Positions 24,595 to 36,930 of a stretch of 64,000 nt of DNA are shown in pieces. Made by a program: the position numbers and the translations under genes. Origin of the DNA: Ihuprevotella massiliensis. Its GTDB lineage: Bacteria > Bacteroidota > Bacteroidia > Bacteroidales > Bacteroidaceae. The notes beneath the pieces are model-generated. The model was not told the DNA's origin. It did no database searches and saw only the letters and a list, made by a program, of their open reading frames with translations. The DNA is taken from contig LT608321.1 of NCBI GenBank assembly GCA_900095835.1, positions 1,353,085 to 1,417,084 of the forward strand, written 5' to 3'. How positions within the stretch are numbered: the first letter of the stretch is position 1; each line of letters starts with the position of its first letter.

Positions 24595-25411
24595 GGATTT
24601 ATCGAACATACCAGAGGCAAACACCGCTTCTCTAGCTGCATCCTTACAACAAGTTGCAACCTCTCCCGAACGCGCCCCCCTTTCGGGTGTGGTGGAGCGG
24701 ACGTATCTTTTGGGCGTGGGCTACAATCATGTCTATGACAGTTATCTTTCGCCTTTGGACTATAAGGGTAGCACTTTAGGATTTACCCGAATAGGCGAAC
24801 GAACGATGCGACGTGCACAAGGACGCTGGAGCCAAATGACCTATTTTGACCTCAATGCTTCGCATCTCTATAATCCAGTGGGGAATGCAACCACTTGGGA
24901 TGGAGAGATGCAATTCAACTATGGTCAGCACTACCACGTGATGGTACAACCCACTTGGAATTTCTCTCTCGGCGGTTTGCTGGGGGCGCATTTCGGCGGT
25001 ACGTACAACACGCGCAATGGCAACAACCCTGGACAAATGCGCATGGCAGTCGACTTGTCGGCTTCTGCAGTAGCGATGAGACAATTCACCTTGTGGAAGA
25101 AACACTGGACATGGCGCACGCAATGCGACATCCCACTGATGGGTGCTTTCTTCACGCCCAATTATGGTCAGTCGTATTACGAGATCTTCAATCTGGGACA
25201 TACGAATGGTAATGTCATGTTTTCGCATCCTTTCAATGCTCCCTCGATGCGATTGCTTTCGACCATCTCCATACCTTTCGGGACAAGTAGTCTGACTTTG
25301 GGATACAAAGCGGACATTCGACAAAGCACTGCGCACCATCTCGATCGCCATGCTTGGCACCACACCTTTCTCATTGGTTACACCAAAACGCTGCAATTCC
25401 TGAAACGATGA
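24533..25411 (+). CDS. secreted DUF3316-like protein
   Basis: A 292-residue protein. The start at 24533 gives MRLLLLTFWACLPLWLAAEN, a signal peptide; earlier in-frame Met codons would put translation inside the GHL10 gene without a signal. The mature part carries LLGVGYNHVYDSYLSPLDYKGS and many short amphipathic strands (MVQPTWNFSLGGLLGAHFGG), a pattern of DUF3316 proteins, which look like outer-membrane barrels. The family assignment is from memory of motifs and moderately sure. It overlaps the gene before by 62 nt and the gene after by 4 nt (ATGA), so it is translationally coupled. Confidence 0.7.
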   Translation: MRLLLLTFWACLPLWLAAENKDLSNIPEANTASLAASLQQVATSPERAPLSGVVERTYLLGVGYNHVYDSYLSPLDYKGSTLGFTRIGERTMRRAQGRWSQMTYFDLNASHLYNPVGNATTWDGEMQFNYGQHYHVMVQPTWNFSLGGLLGAHFGGTYNTRNGNNPGQMRMAVDLSASAVAMRQFTLWKKHWTWRTQCDIPLMGAFFTPNYGQSYYEIFNLGHTNGNVMFSHPFNAPSMRLLSTISIPFGTSSLTLGYKADIRQSTAHHLDRHAWHHTFLIGYTKTLQFLKR

Positions 25412-26451
25412 CTTTACTCTCTGCACGCATCCAGCGAATCGTCGCCTATCTTTTCTGTGGCTTCACGCTGCTCATGAGCGCTTCTTGCGTCACCTCTGAA
25501 GGATTCTCCACCGCTCCTCGAGATGACTTTGAGGCACTGTGGCGCATCTTCGACCGCCACTATTGTTTCTTTGATTATAAGAAGCAAGAATATGGGTTGG
25601 ACTGGAACGAGGTGCACCAACGCTATGCTGCGCAGGTGTCGGACTCGATGTCGCCACAAGCACTGTTTCAGGTGCTGGGCAAGATGTGCAACGAGTTGCG
25701 CGATGGGCACGTAAACCTCTGGTCACCCCAAAACACGGCGCGCTACACTCGCTGGTATGAGGCGTATCCGGTGAACTTCAGTGACAGTCTGTTGCGCCGC
25801 GCCCTCGGCACTGCAGAAGAATATCAACTTGCCTCTGGACTACAATACAAGGTCTTTGACGACAATGTGGGATATGTGCGCTGCGCCTCATTTAACAACG
25901 AAATCGGTGCTGGAAATCTCCACGAAATCATGCGCTACCTCGCCACCTGCGATGGTTTGATTGTCGATGTGCGCAGCAATAGTGGAGGCTTACTCACCGC
26001 TGCACAGACTTTGGCTTCGGTGTTTACCAACGAAGAAGTGACCGTGGGCTATATTTCTCACAAAACTGGACCTGGACACTCCGATTTCTCTCAACCTCAA
26101 CCCATCATCCTAAAACCAGGGAAAGGGCTTCGGTGGCAGAAACCCATCGTGGTGTTGGCTAATCGTCGCACCTACAGTGCAGCCAATGCCTTTGTGATGT
26201 ATATAAAAGCCTTGCCCAACGTGACCTTTATGGGCGACCACACGGGTGGCGGTTCGGGACTTCCTTTCTCCTCAGAACTTCCTGGGGGATGGAGCATCCG
26301 TTTTTCGGCAAGTCCTATCTACAACACGAAGATGGAACACACGGAGTTTGGCATCGAACCAGACATCCCTGTGAGCATCACGCGCAAAGACTACCAACGC
26401 GGAGTCGACACCATCCTAGAACAAGCCAGAGCACTGCTCAGGAAGAAATAG
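25408..26451 (+). CDS. S41 family peptidase, lipoprotein
   Basis: C-terminal-processing/tricorn-core protease family, 347 residues. The start at 25408 overlaps the previous stop (ATGA) and yields a lipoprotein signal ending LLMSASC. Residues 35-120 form the helical N-terminal domain (FEALWRIFDRHYCFFDYKK, ELRDGHVNLWSP). The catalytic core holds GLIVDVRSNSGG and the nucleophile region RRTYSAANAF with Ser257. The Lys of classic Prc/CtpA enzymes (in GEKTFGKG) is replaced in GDHTGGGSG, as in S41B relatives. The targets are probably periplasmic or extracellular proteins. Confidence 0.88.
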   Translation: MTLLSARIQRIVAYLFCGFTLLMSASCVTSEGFSTAPRDDFEALWRIFDRHYCFFDYKKQEYGLDWNEVHQRYAAQVSDSMSPQALFQVLGKMCNELRDGHVNLWSPQNTARYTRWYEAYPVNFSDSLLRRALGTAEEYQLASGLQYKVFDDNVGYVRCASFNNEIGAGNLHEIMRYLATCDGLIVDVRSNSGGLLTAAQTLASVFTNEEVTVGYISHKTGPGHSDFSQPQPIILKPGKGLRWQKPIVVLANRRTYSAANAFVMYIKALPNVTFMGDHTGGGSGLPFSSELPGGWSIRFSASPIYNTKMEHTEFGIEPDIPVSITRKDYQRGVDTILEQARALLRKK

Positions 26452-26480
26452 AAAGCTGACAGACGTCAGATAAAAAGTAT

Positions 26481-26520
26481 CAAGGTGAAACTCAAACTAT
26501 TGAGTTTCACCTTGATTTTT
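26481..26520 (+). terminator. terminator of the recX-S41 operon
   Basis: The perfect 15-bp stem CAAGGTGAAACTCAA/TTGAGTTTCACCTTG has an ACTA loop and is followed by ATTTTTA. It lies 30 nt past the S41 stop. Confidence 0.9.
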
Positions 26521-26647
26521 ATGTAAGAGGAAGAGTCAACAAGCAGAAGTAATCGCAGATTCCACTGCTTATCACGCGAAAGGTTGATTGTTGATGACAG
26601 GGACTGCTTGGGTTAGGCCCTGAATCTAGCGAACATAGCAGCAGAAC

Positions 26648-28177
26648 TTATTGTTTTCTGACCCGAACGTGCTTAATGAGGCGCACGACGAAAGATTGTC
26701 CTGTGGCAGTGCCCTTGCGGAAGGAGGTGTGTTCAACAAACATGAAGGAGGTGCGCCCTTCATCGCAAAGATATCGGATTTTGGACTTACCAATAACATC
26801 ATAGATTTCTGTGGCGCGTACACTTCTCAGCACGTCATTGACCGCATTGAGACGATCGCCATGGAAGTTATTTGCCAACACCTGGGCTTCTTCCTTCGTA
26901 GGAACGCTCCAACCACCTTCCCCATCTTCTAGATAACTGCTTGCATAGCGAGGAGCATCCTCTGCATTGCCTTGTGTGGAATAGGCTGATTCGGCATTTT
27001 CCAACTGTTCTTTGCTGAGCAACATCACATCTGCCTCATCGGCTGTGATGAGTCGCACAGCAGCCACGAGAAATTTGCCCTTCCACAGGGTGCCGACTTT
27101 GGGAAATCCTTGCAAATTCCCAGTATTGGGCGTGTCTTCGTGAGGAGGTTGTGGCGAGGGCTTGTCAGGTGAAGGATTTGGATCTGTGGGATTGGGGTTA
27201 GGTTGTTCAGGATTTGGAGTATTGGGATGGTCAGGTTGCCCATCGACCAACGTAGCCCCAAAAGAGAAGTTTTGTTCTATCCACGGGCGCCACTCGGTGG
27301 TAGTGAGATTTCCCTCCAAAGCAATGTGCTTGGCTTCGGCTTTGAAAGCGCCAAAGTAGCGATAGGGAGTGCCTGCCGTCAAAGGTTGGCGAAGGTTGTA
27401 GGCATAGTTGCGCTCTTCGTCGTGATTCACCAGCGAAATCGTGGCAACGGTATTATCCCCCGATGTGGGGAAAACATAACAAATATCAGTGGTCCACACA
27501 TTGTTGTCAGTGCGGTGGGCAGAGAGCGTGGCAGTGGTGGGTTGGGCGTAACGACCATCCCAGTTGATTTCGCCATAAACTGAAGAAAGTCGCACACGCA
27601 CTTGCTCTACATCCGCGGGGATTTGCGACAAGCGAAACTCCACAGCACTCATGGTGTGACCGAGCAGGATGTCGACTGTGTTGCGCTTTTTTCCCACTTC
27701 AATTTCGGCTTCTCCACGCATCAAGGCTTTGCCCGTGAGTGCTTTATCGGTCAGTGTCGCAGCATTGGTATTTTCTTCCCCTGAAGGTGCAATGTTTTTC
27801 TGAGCAATGGGGCTTTTGGGCGTCACTCCCTCGGCAGGAAGAGTGTAGGCTCCCACTCCCGAAAAAGCCACAAGACGATAACGCCCTTCTGCCAGAGAGA
27901 GGGTGAGCTTATTTTCCGCCTTGGTGAGTCGTTGATGCGACACGTATTGACCACCTTCGGAGAAAGCCACCACTTCAATAGGAAGAGCCACCGATTCGGG
28001 AGTGACAGCACGCGTGTGGATGGTCACTTTGTGGGGTTTTTCAATAGGTTTAGGTTCATCGGGTAGATCGATGGTGCCGCAACTAACGAGCTGCGAAGCG
28101 AGCAAAAGGAGGACTATCCCCAAAGATTGGGATAAAGCCGTCAAAGAAGAGGAGGAATGAAAACGATTCATAGTCAT
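26648..28177 (-). CDS. lipoprotein with Mfa2/FimB-like region and proline-rich linker
   Basis: About 509 residues. The start at 28177 gives MTMNRFHSSSSLTALSQSLG and a lipobox LVSC; the open frame extends further but without a better signal. Residues 40-290 look like two beta-sandwich domains of the Mfa2/FimB fimbrial-anchor type (SVALPIEVVAFSEGGQYVSH, YRLVAFSGVGAYTLP, HTMSAVEFRLSQIP). Residues about 315-350 are a Pro/Asn/Asp-rich linker. The last 150 residues form a separate domain with GGWSVPTKEEAQVLANN, similar to the DUF1566/Lcl-type motif. Such proteins anchor or cap surface fimbriae; no fimbrillin gene is adjacent, so the role is uncertain. Confidence 0.7.
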   Translation of the reverse strand: MTMNRFHSSSSLTALSQSLGIVLLLLASQLVSCGTIDLPDEPKPIEKPHKVTIHTRAVTPESVALPIEVVAFSEGGQYVSHQRLTKAENKLTLSLAEGRYRLVAFSGVGAYTLPAEGVTPKSPIAQKNIAPSGEENTNAATLTDKALTGKALMRGEAEIEVGKKRNTVDILLGHTMSAVEFRLSQIPADVEQVRVRLSSVYGEINWDGRYAQPTTATLSAHRTDNNVWTTDICYVFPTSGDNTVATISLVNHDEERNYAYNLRQPLTAGTPYRYFGAFKAEAKHIALEGNLTTTEWRPWIEQNFSFGATLVDGQPDHPNTPNPEQPNPNPTDPNPSPDKPSPQPPHEDTPNTGNLQGFPKVGTLWKGKFLVAAVRLITADEADVMLLSKEQLENAESAYSTQGNAEDAPRYASSYLEDGEGGWSVPTKEEAQVLANNFHGDRLNAVNDVLRSVRATEIYDVIGKSKIRYLCDEGRTSFMFVEHTSFRKGTATGQSFVVRLIKHVRVRKQ

Positions 28178-28282
28178 ATAAGGATTTATGGCAGGAGAAA
28201 AACTAGACTTCACCAACGAGTCAACACGAAGCATCTGAGTATGATGTGGATATAGCAGGTGAAAACAGCAGGGGTTTGAGCA

Positions 28283-28314
28283 CAAATTTAATAAACCCGA
28301 AGGAAATATCCAAA
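28283..28314 (-). promoter_or_regulatory. promoter of the Mfa2-like lipoprotein gene
   Basis: On the minus strand: TTTG (28314-28311), 20 nt, TAAATTTG (28290-28283). The ATG follows about 105 nt later. The divergent gyrB promoter lies 160 bp away. Confidence 0.65.
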
Positions 28315-28445
28315 TAAATGCAGCTTTTTTCATAGAGAATTGTAATAAGAAAGGCATCCTCACTGGGTATGCACATTCTATGGCGGCGAAAAGCCCTAAG
28401 AAATCTCGCAGCTCCATTTTATGAGCATGAGAAACACGTGGTTAG

Positions 28446-30488
<2,043 letters not shown>

Positions 30489-30571
30489 ACATTGAAGATA
30501 CGGGCGTGGACGGTTGATGCCATGGCAAATGAAGCGTGGATGAAACTCGAACTTCTGTATCGAGACTAAAC

Positions 30572-30613
30572 AAAAAATCCTCCTCAATCTCGATGATTGA
30601 GGAGGATTTTTTT
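30572..30613. terminator. bidirectional terminator between gyrB and the kinase gene
   Basis: The 16-bp stem AAAATCCTCCTCAATC/GATTGAGGAGGATTTT with a 5-nt loop is flanked by A and T tracts and serves both convergent genes. Confidence 0.9.
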
Positions 30614-30655
30614 GCATTAGAATGAAGGGTTGCTGTAGTTGCTTTCCTTCAACAA

Positions 30656-31405
30656 CTAGGCTTCTACGATGCCCGTGATATTGTTGTGATGGGGGTGAGG
30701 ACGACGGCGATATTCATCGCAAGCCTCTAAAATCCAAGCTAAACATTGTGCAGAATCGGCTTTTCTTAAAGCGGCATAATGGTGCGCTAAACGCTCGAAG
30801 AACATGGGAGTACCGACCAATCGAGCAAAGTTGGCACACCCCTTTTCCACCGTCACTGCTTTGCCCCATTTCACAGAATTGGTGTCGAGCAAAGTGAAGT
30901 GATAACGGTCGCCCACTCGATCAAAAAGGATATTTCCGGCAGAGAAATCACGATGCAAGAAACCATTGGTATGCAATCTTGCCGCATAACGCGCAAAGTC
31001 AGACGTCACCTCTTCCAACATTTCTGGTTCTAAAGAAGGAATATCCTCCATAGAATGGCGATACTCAGAGCGAAGACTTACAAAATAGTAAGTGGCATTG
31101 AGCCAATTCTGGCGATAGCTGACAAAAGCCACAGGCTCTGGAGCATCAAAACTTCGCTCTTTGAGCATGAGTGCCGAAACATAAGCTCGCTTCGCTTTGT
31201 TGCTCTTGTAAATTTTAGTAGCAAGGCGCGTAGTGAGTGGCATACGACCATAGCGTTTCACCACCAAAGTGAGTCCATCCACTTGAAGTGTACGAAGCAT
31301 ATTGCGACCACGATGTAATTCGCGTCCCTCACGCTCAAAATGTTCATCGATGTGTGAGAGATATTCAGAAAGGTATTGGTATTTAGGGTTGATGACGATA
31401 CGCAT
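30656..31405 (-). CDS. WaaP/InaA-like lipopolysaccharide kinase family protein
   Basis: A 249-residue protein-kinase-fold enzyme, most like the Kdo/heptose kinases that phosphorylate the lipopolysaccharide core. Lys50 in LTLVVKRYGR is the likely ATP-binding Lys. The catalytic loop is HRDFSAGNILFD (His151-Arg152-Asp153, Asn158), and Asp174 in TLLDTNSVKW takes the DFG-Asp place. No membrane segment is seen; it is probably peripheral on the cytoplasmic face. It follows fhs by 17 nt on the same strand, so it is likely co-transcribed although functionally unrelated. Exact sugar substrate unknown. Confidence 0.82.
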   Translation of the reverse strand: MRIVINPKYQYLSEYLSHIDEHFEREGRELHRGRNMLRTLQVDGLTLVVKRYGRMPLTTRLATKIYKSNKAKRAYVSALMLKERSFDAPEPVAFVSYRQNWLNATYYFVSLRSEYRHSMEDIPSLEPEMLEEVTSDFARYAARLHTNGFLHRDFSAGNILFDRVGDRYHFTLLDTNSVKWGKAVTVEKGCANFARLVGTPMFFERLAHHYAALRKADSAQCLAWILEACDEYRRRPHPHHNNITGIVEA

Positions 31406-31422
31406 AGCGAGTGATATCTATA

Positions 31423-33090
31423 TTAACTTAGTCCGGTGATTTCACCATCTTTGTAGTCGATTCTGAGGGCTTGAGGGGATTTGGGTAAACCTGGCATGCG
31501 AATGATGTCGCCAGCTAAAGCCACAATCATCTCCGAACCTGCGTTGATGACGATGTCGCGAATGTGGAAATCGAAACCTTCTGCAGCACCATACTTGGTG
31601 GCATCGGCAGAGAAAGAGAACTGTGTCTTGGCAATGCACACTGGGAAGTGTGACATTCCATTCTCAGTAGCTTGCTTGAGTTTACGCAAAGCCATGGGAG
31701 CAAAGGTGACTTGTCCTGCACCATAGATTTTCGTAGCTACAGCGGTAATCTTTTCTTGCAATCCCTCTTCATCTGCATAGGGGAATCGAAGTGGTTGCGA
31801 AGGATTATTCTCGATGGCATCTACAACAATTTGCGCCATTTCTGCTGCTCCCTTTCCACCTTCCATGTAGGCATGGTTGATGACGAAGGGGGCTTTCAAA
31901 TCTTCCTCACAGTGTTGGCGCAAGAGTGCCATTTCTTCGTCCGTGTCGGCGGCATAGCGGTTGAACACTACTACAACAGTTTGCCCAAAGCTACGGAGGT
32001 TGCGCACGTGCTTATCCAAATTGGGGAAGCCTTTTCTCAAACCTTCCAAGTTGGGCTGCGCGATAGCATCGAGGGCAACCCCTCCGTGCATCTTCAACCC
32101 TTGTGCGGTAGCCACGAGGACAGTGAGTGAAGGTTGCAAACCTGACTTGCGACATTTGATATCGAAGAACTTTTCTGCTCCCAAATCAGCACCGAATCCT
32201 GCTTCTGTGATGGTGTATTCGGCATGCGACAGCGCCATCTTGGTAGCAATGATGGTGTTGCAACCATGGGCAATATTAGCAAATGGTCCGCCATGCACAA
32301 AGGCTGGGGTATTCTCCGTAGTTTGCACTAAATTGGGCTGGAGAGCATCTTTCAAAAGCACCATGATACTGCCAGCAATACCGAGGTCACTCACGCGGAA
32401 AGGTGAACCATCATAGCGATAGCCGAGAAGAATATTCTCTATACGACGACGAAGGTCTGCCTCATCGGTTGCCAAGCAGAGAATCGCCATCAGTTCGCTA
32501 GCGGGAGTGATGTCAAATCCGGCTTGCGCCTCAACACCGTTCGTAGCAGGTCCAAGACCTGTAACGATTTGACGAAGCGAACGGTCATTGACATCAAGCA
32601 CACGGCGCCACAGCACTTCTTTGAGTCCGAAACCTTCAGCACGATGCTGATAGATATAGTTATCTAGCAAAGCCGCAATCATATTGTGCGCTGAGGTGAT
32701 GGCATGGAAGTCGCCCGTGAAGTGGAGATTGATTTTCTCCATGGGCAACACTTGTGCATATCCACCTCCTGCGGCACCACCTTTCATACCAAAACAAGGT
32801 CCGAGAGAAGGCTCACGAAGCGCAACAACAGCACGTTTGCCGATATGGTTGAGACCAAGTGCTAGACCGATGCTTACAGTGGTCTTACCTATACCAGCCT
32901 TCGTGGCAGTGATAGAAGTGACCAGAATGAGATGATTGCGTTTCACCTTTGATTCATCGATGAGCGAGAGGGGCACTTTGGCAATGTGCTTACCATATTG
33001 TTCAAGCTGCTCTGCATCGATACCAATTTGTTGTGCTACTTCTGCAATAGGCAACAGCGGTGTTGATCTTGCGATTTCAATGTCGGTCAT
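31423..33090 (-). CDS. fhs: formate-tetrahydrofolate ligase
   Basis: ATP-dependent formation of 10-formyl-tetrahydrofolate from formate, feeding one-carbon metabolism. The 555-residue length is the family norm. The N-terminus ([19 protein letters not shown]) and the P-loop-like [18 protein letters not shown] at about 56-73 are typical, as are the folate-site segments [19 protein letters not shown] and [13 protein letters not shown]. The C-terminal [23 protein letters not shown] is standard. It has its own promoter and a structured 5' leader. Confidence 0.97.
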   Translation of the reverse strand: MTDIEIARSTPLLPIAEVAQQIGIDAEQLEQYGKHIAKVPLSLIDESKVKRNHLILVTSITATKAGIGKTTVSIGLALGLNHIGKRAVVALREPSLGPCFGMKGGAAGGGYAQVLPMEKINLHFTGDFHAITSAHNMIAALLDNYIYQHRAEGFGLKEVLWRRVLDVNDRSLRQIVTGLGPATNGVEAQAGFDITPASELMAILCLATDEADLRRRIENILLGYRYDGSPFRVSDLGIAGSIMVLLKDALQPNLVQTTENTPAFVHGGPFANIAHGCNTIIATKMALSHAEYTITEAGFGADLGAEKFFDIKCRKSGLQPSLTVLVATAQGLKMHGGVALDAIAQPNLEGLRKGFPNLDKHVRNLRSFGQTVVVVFNRYAADTDEEMALLRQHCEEDLKAPFVINHAYMEGGKGAAEMAQIVVDAIENNPSQPLRFPYADEEGLQEKITAVATKIYGAGQVTFAPMALRKLKQATENGMSHFPVCIAKTQFSFSADATKYGAAEGFDFHIRDIVINAGSEMIVALAGDIIRMPGLPKSPQALRIDYKDGEITGLS

Positions 33091-33175
33091 GGGGAAGGAA
33101 AGGATTGAGGAGTTGGGGGTTCTAGGGAGCAGAAATTAAAGATGAAACGACATTCTTAGTTACATTCATCATCAC

Positions 33176-33211
33176 GTTTGGAAACATCTGTGCAAACAGA
33201 TGATGCCAAAC
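33176..33211 (-). promoter_or_regulatory. stable hairpin in the fhs leader
   Basis: On the transcript, GTTTGG and CCAAAC enclose CATCTGT-TTGC-ACAGATG: 13 base pairs with a 3-nt internal bulge on each side. It begins 26 nt after the -7 element. No known riboswitch consensus was recognised. Confidence 0.4.
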
Positions 33212-33236
33212 TATGAGAAATGCTATTTCTGCAAAG

Positions 33237-33266
33237 CAAAGGTACATAAAATCTTTCAATTTTCAA
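33237..33266 (-). promoter_or_regulatory. fhs promoter
   Basis: On the minus strand: TTG (33266-33264), 19 nt, TACCTTTG (33244-33237). The leader to the ATG at 33090 is about 140 nt. Confidence 0.6.
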
Positions 33267-33385
33267 CTATTCTATAATGAGTTTATCTAGCAATAAATCC
33301 TTTTCCTCAGCTTTATATTGCTTTGCCAAGGTCTCATCTCTTGAAAATCTCATAAATAAGGACGCACCAAACCAAAACTTATCAG

Positions 33386-33393
33386 TACATTTG
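33386..33393 (+). promoter_or_regulatory. -7 element of the acyltransferase gene
   Basis: TACATTTG fits the -7 consensus, 27 nt before the ATG at 33421; no clear -33 box is seen. Confidence 0.4.
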
Positions 33394-33420
33394 CAACATA
33401 TTTACGATTAACAGCGCGGC

Positions 33421-34422
33421 ATGAACACAATAATATCACCCACTTCCACAGCATCTTCCACTACTCCACCCATAGAGAAAAACTCGCTCTTGCAGACTTC
33501 ACGCATCGAGGAGCTAGACTACCTCAAATGTCTTTTCGTATTGCTCATGGTGGCTTTTCATCTCGCCTATTTTGCTGATGAATATCCACTCCTCAAACAA
33601 TGGGTTTATACCTTCCACATGCCGGGATTTCTTCTCATATCGGGCTATCTCATGAGGGTGGATCGACCATTACGGAAATTTGCACGTACCCTTCTTTGGT
33701 TGGCCGTGCCTTATCTGGTCTTAGAATCGAGCTACATTGTACTGTCCTCCTTCTTGCCCGTGCGCGATGGCATAGACCATCTCACAGTGTCCTCCTTTGC
33801 CGACAAGTTTTTCGTGCACCCTCTCGGTCCTTATTGGTATCTACACACCCTGATTCTCTGCGGCATAGGATATTTTATCATTTGGCAACAGAAAGGATGC
33901 AACACGATCTCGCGCCTTATTCTGCTTGGCTTCTATTTGGCAGGCTTAGCATTCGTGCAACTCGTGGCATGGGACGTGAGTTTGTATTTCCTTTTGGGTA
34001 TCATCATTCGTCAGAGTAAACTCACGTTTCTACAAGTCTTTCGTCCCTCATGGTTGGCGTTCATTGCCCTCCTATGGTTGAGTTGTTATCCAGAGACTTT
34101 CCGCAAAGGATCTTTGGGAGGTTTAGCAACCGTCTACTTGGTTATCTCTGCAACATTAGCGGTTTTCCCACATCTTCTACAATGCATCAGAAAAGCCGCA
34201 CTCTTTTTAGGGCGCAATTCGCTTGCCCTATTTCTCTTCTCTCCTATTTTCACAATGGTGTGCAAGATATTCATCCCGTATCTTACATTCGATTCCTCAC
34301 GCGTGCTGTTTCTCACCTTATCTTTGCCGCTCTGCATACTAGGCGCTCTTGCAGTCTGCAAAGCATTAGATGCGCTGCACCTCTCACCCTGGTTGTTTGG
34401 AAGAAAAAAGGCTCTAACATAA
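33421..34422 (+). CDS. acyltransferase family 3 membrane protein
   Basis: A 333-residue integral membrane O-acyltransferase of the AT3 type (NodX/OafA/WecH fold), which acetylates or succinylates surface sugars. After a 30-residue soluble N-terminus, RIEELDYLKCLFVLLMVAFH carries the conserved first-helix His. FHMPGFLLISGYLM is the second family hallmark, and GPYWYLHTLILC the third. About ten hydrophobic segments follow. It stands alone between fhs and the tRNA. The substrate is unknown. Confidence 0.85.
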   Translation: MNTIISPTSTASSTTPPIEKNSLLQTSRIEELDYLKCLFVLLMVAFHLAYFADEYPLLKQWVYTFHMPGFLLISGYLMRVDRPLRKFARTLLWLAVPYLVLESSYIVLSSFLPVRDGIDHLTVSSFADKFFVHPLGPYWYLHTLILCGIGYFIIWQQKGCNTISRLILLGFYLAGLAFVQLVAWDVSLYFLLGIIIRQSKLTFLQVFRPSWLAFIALLWLSCYPETFRKGSLGGLATVYLVISATLAVFPHLLQCIRKAALFLGRNSLALFLFSPIFTMVCKIFIPYLTFDSSRVLFLTLSLPLCILGALAVCKALDALHLSPWLFGRKKALT

Positions 34423-34528
34423 ACCTGTTCTACCTCAAATTCTTTCACACGAACATAGAAGAGAAACTGCTCTTTCATAGCCATAGATTAGATTCCCTTT
34501 TTCATTGTCCCAATCTTCTATCAAAGAA

Positions 34529-34570
34529 AAACTGCATCCATTTCAAATAGATTGAAACGGATGCAGTTTG
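34529..34570. terminator. terminator between the acyltransferase gene and the tRNA
   Basis: A stem pairs AAACTGCATCCATTTCAA with TTGAAACGGATGCAGTTT (one mismatch) around a short loop; A-rich and T-rich flanks allow action in both directions, serving the convergent tRNA transcript too. Confidence 0.8.
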
Positions 34571-34577
34571 TTTGTTG

Positions 34578-34651
34578 TGGACCAGCTTGGGCTTGAACCA
34601 AGGACCTCCAGATTATGAGTCTGTTGCTCTAACCAACTGAGCTACAAGTCC
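34578..34651 (-). tRNA. tRNA with CAU anticodon (Met or Ile2)
   Basis: A 74-nt cloverleaf on the minus strand: acceptor GGACTTG, D-arm GCTC-AGTTGGTTA-GAGC, anticodon loop CTCATAA, variable AGGTC, T-arm CTTGG-TTCAAGC-CCAAG, 3' CTGGTCC with discriminator A; CCA is not encoded. The acceptor stem has one T-T mismatch and a G-U pair, and the anticodon stem one A-G mismatch at its top. It is not the initiator type, since position 1 pairs normally and the G-rich anticodon stem is absent. Elongator Met or lysidine-modified Ile2 cannot be separated by eye. Confidence 0.93.
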
Positions 34652-34720
34652 AAAAGAGAAAGTATCTTTTTTCAATGAGCAAAGTTAATACTTTCTATCC
34701 AAACAGCCAAATAAGTTTAT

Positions 34721-34754
34721 AAAAAAAGCCAGCTGTCAAAAGTTGACAGCTGGC
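34721..34754 (-). terminator. enolase terminator
   Basis: On the minus strand the perfect 12-bp stem GCCAGCTGTCAA/TTGACAGCTGGC with a 3-nt loop is followed by TTTTTTT. Confidence 0.9.
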
Positions 34755-34848
34755 ATAAGAAAGCGCAAAAAATGTCGCGCTAAGCATTGCAACTCTGAAG
34801 AGAGAGAGTTGAAGAATCAGTGTTGCAATGGTAGGGAATCAAAAAGGA

Positions 34849-36174
<1,326 letters not shown>

Positions 36175-36654
36175 TTACTTTACGAGTTCTACCCATGCAG
36201 CGATACGGGCAGCGTTGTTGTCAGCGTCAGCTTCATCGAGGCAGAGACCTACGAACTTGCCGTCTACATTCACTTCGCTATCGGTCACTTGGTAGCCTTC
36301 TGGCTCATAAGCACCTACGAAAGTGCAACCACAGTCTTGGAGTGCATCGTAGATTTGACGAAGAGCACCGCAGAAAGTATCGCCATAGCCGTCGGAATCA
36401 CCGCAACCGAAGAGACCTACCTTCTTGCCATTGAGGTCTTGAGCCTTCAAAGCATCGAGAAAGTCATACCAGTCGTCTTGCAAATCACCAGCACCCCAAG
36501 TAGAGGAACCGAGAAGGAGGGTGTCGTAGTCAGCTACAGAAGCTGCATCTACTTCACCAACGTTGAAAACAGCGTCTGTGCCGAGTGCTGCGGCGATGTC
36601 TTGAGCAGCAGCTTCGGTGTTACCAGTAGTGCTGCCATAGAAAATTCCAATCAT
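36175..36654 (-). CDS. fldA: long-chain flavodoxin
   Basis: FMN-containing electron carrier. The start at 36654 gives MIGIFYGSTTGNTEAAAQDI with the phosphate-binding loop directly at the N-terminus. FMN-contact regions are GSSTWGAGDLQDDWYDF (about 50-66) and FGCGDSDGYGDTFCGAL (about 85-101). The inserted segment YEPEGYQVTDSEVNVDGKFVG marks the long-chain type. At 159 residues it is slightly short of the usual 165-175. It precedes eno, with a good promoter upstream; electron-transfer partners such as pyruvate:flavodoxin oxidoreductase are not in the window. Confidence 0.93.
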   Translation of the reverse strand: MIGIFYGSTTGNTEAAAQDIAAALGTDAVFNVGEVDAASVADYDTLLLGSSTWGAGDLQDDWYDFLDALKAQDLNGKKVGLFGCGDSDGYGDTFCGALRQIYDALQDCGCTFVGAYEPEGYQVTDSEVNVDGKFVGLCLDEADADNNAARIAAWVELVK

Positions 36655-36690
36655 TGTCGTAAGTTTTTGAGAGGTTACTAATATCAGCAG

Positions 36691-36721
36691 CAAAGGTAAT
36701 ACATTTTCTTTGCTACCACAA
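36691..36721 (-). promoter_or_regulatory. promoter of the fldA-eno unit
   Basis: On the minus strand: TTG (36721-36719), 20 nt, TACCTTTG (36698-36691); the fldA ATG is 36 nt downstream. Confidence 0.65.
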
Positions 36722-36864
36722 TCACTGCATGTAGTGAATTTTATAGTGCAAATATAAGAAGTTTATTTGAAATAACCCAATCTTGAACCTATTTCTCACT
36801 AGATGTGATGATATTTTCTTCCTTCCCTCCTCCTTTAGCGTATTTCTGCTCAGCATATCCACAT

Positions 36865-36899
36865 AAAAAGACAAAGAGCCTCTCACGAAGCTCCTTGTC
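36865..36899 (-). terminator. terminator of the MetE-like gene
   Basis: On the minus strand, GACAAGGAGC pairs with GCTCTTTGTC (one G-U) and is followed by TTTTT. Confidence 0.75.
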
Positions 36900-36930
36900 A
36901 TTCTATAAATTCCAACAATCTTTGTCTGGT

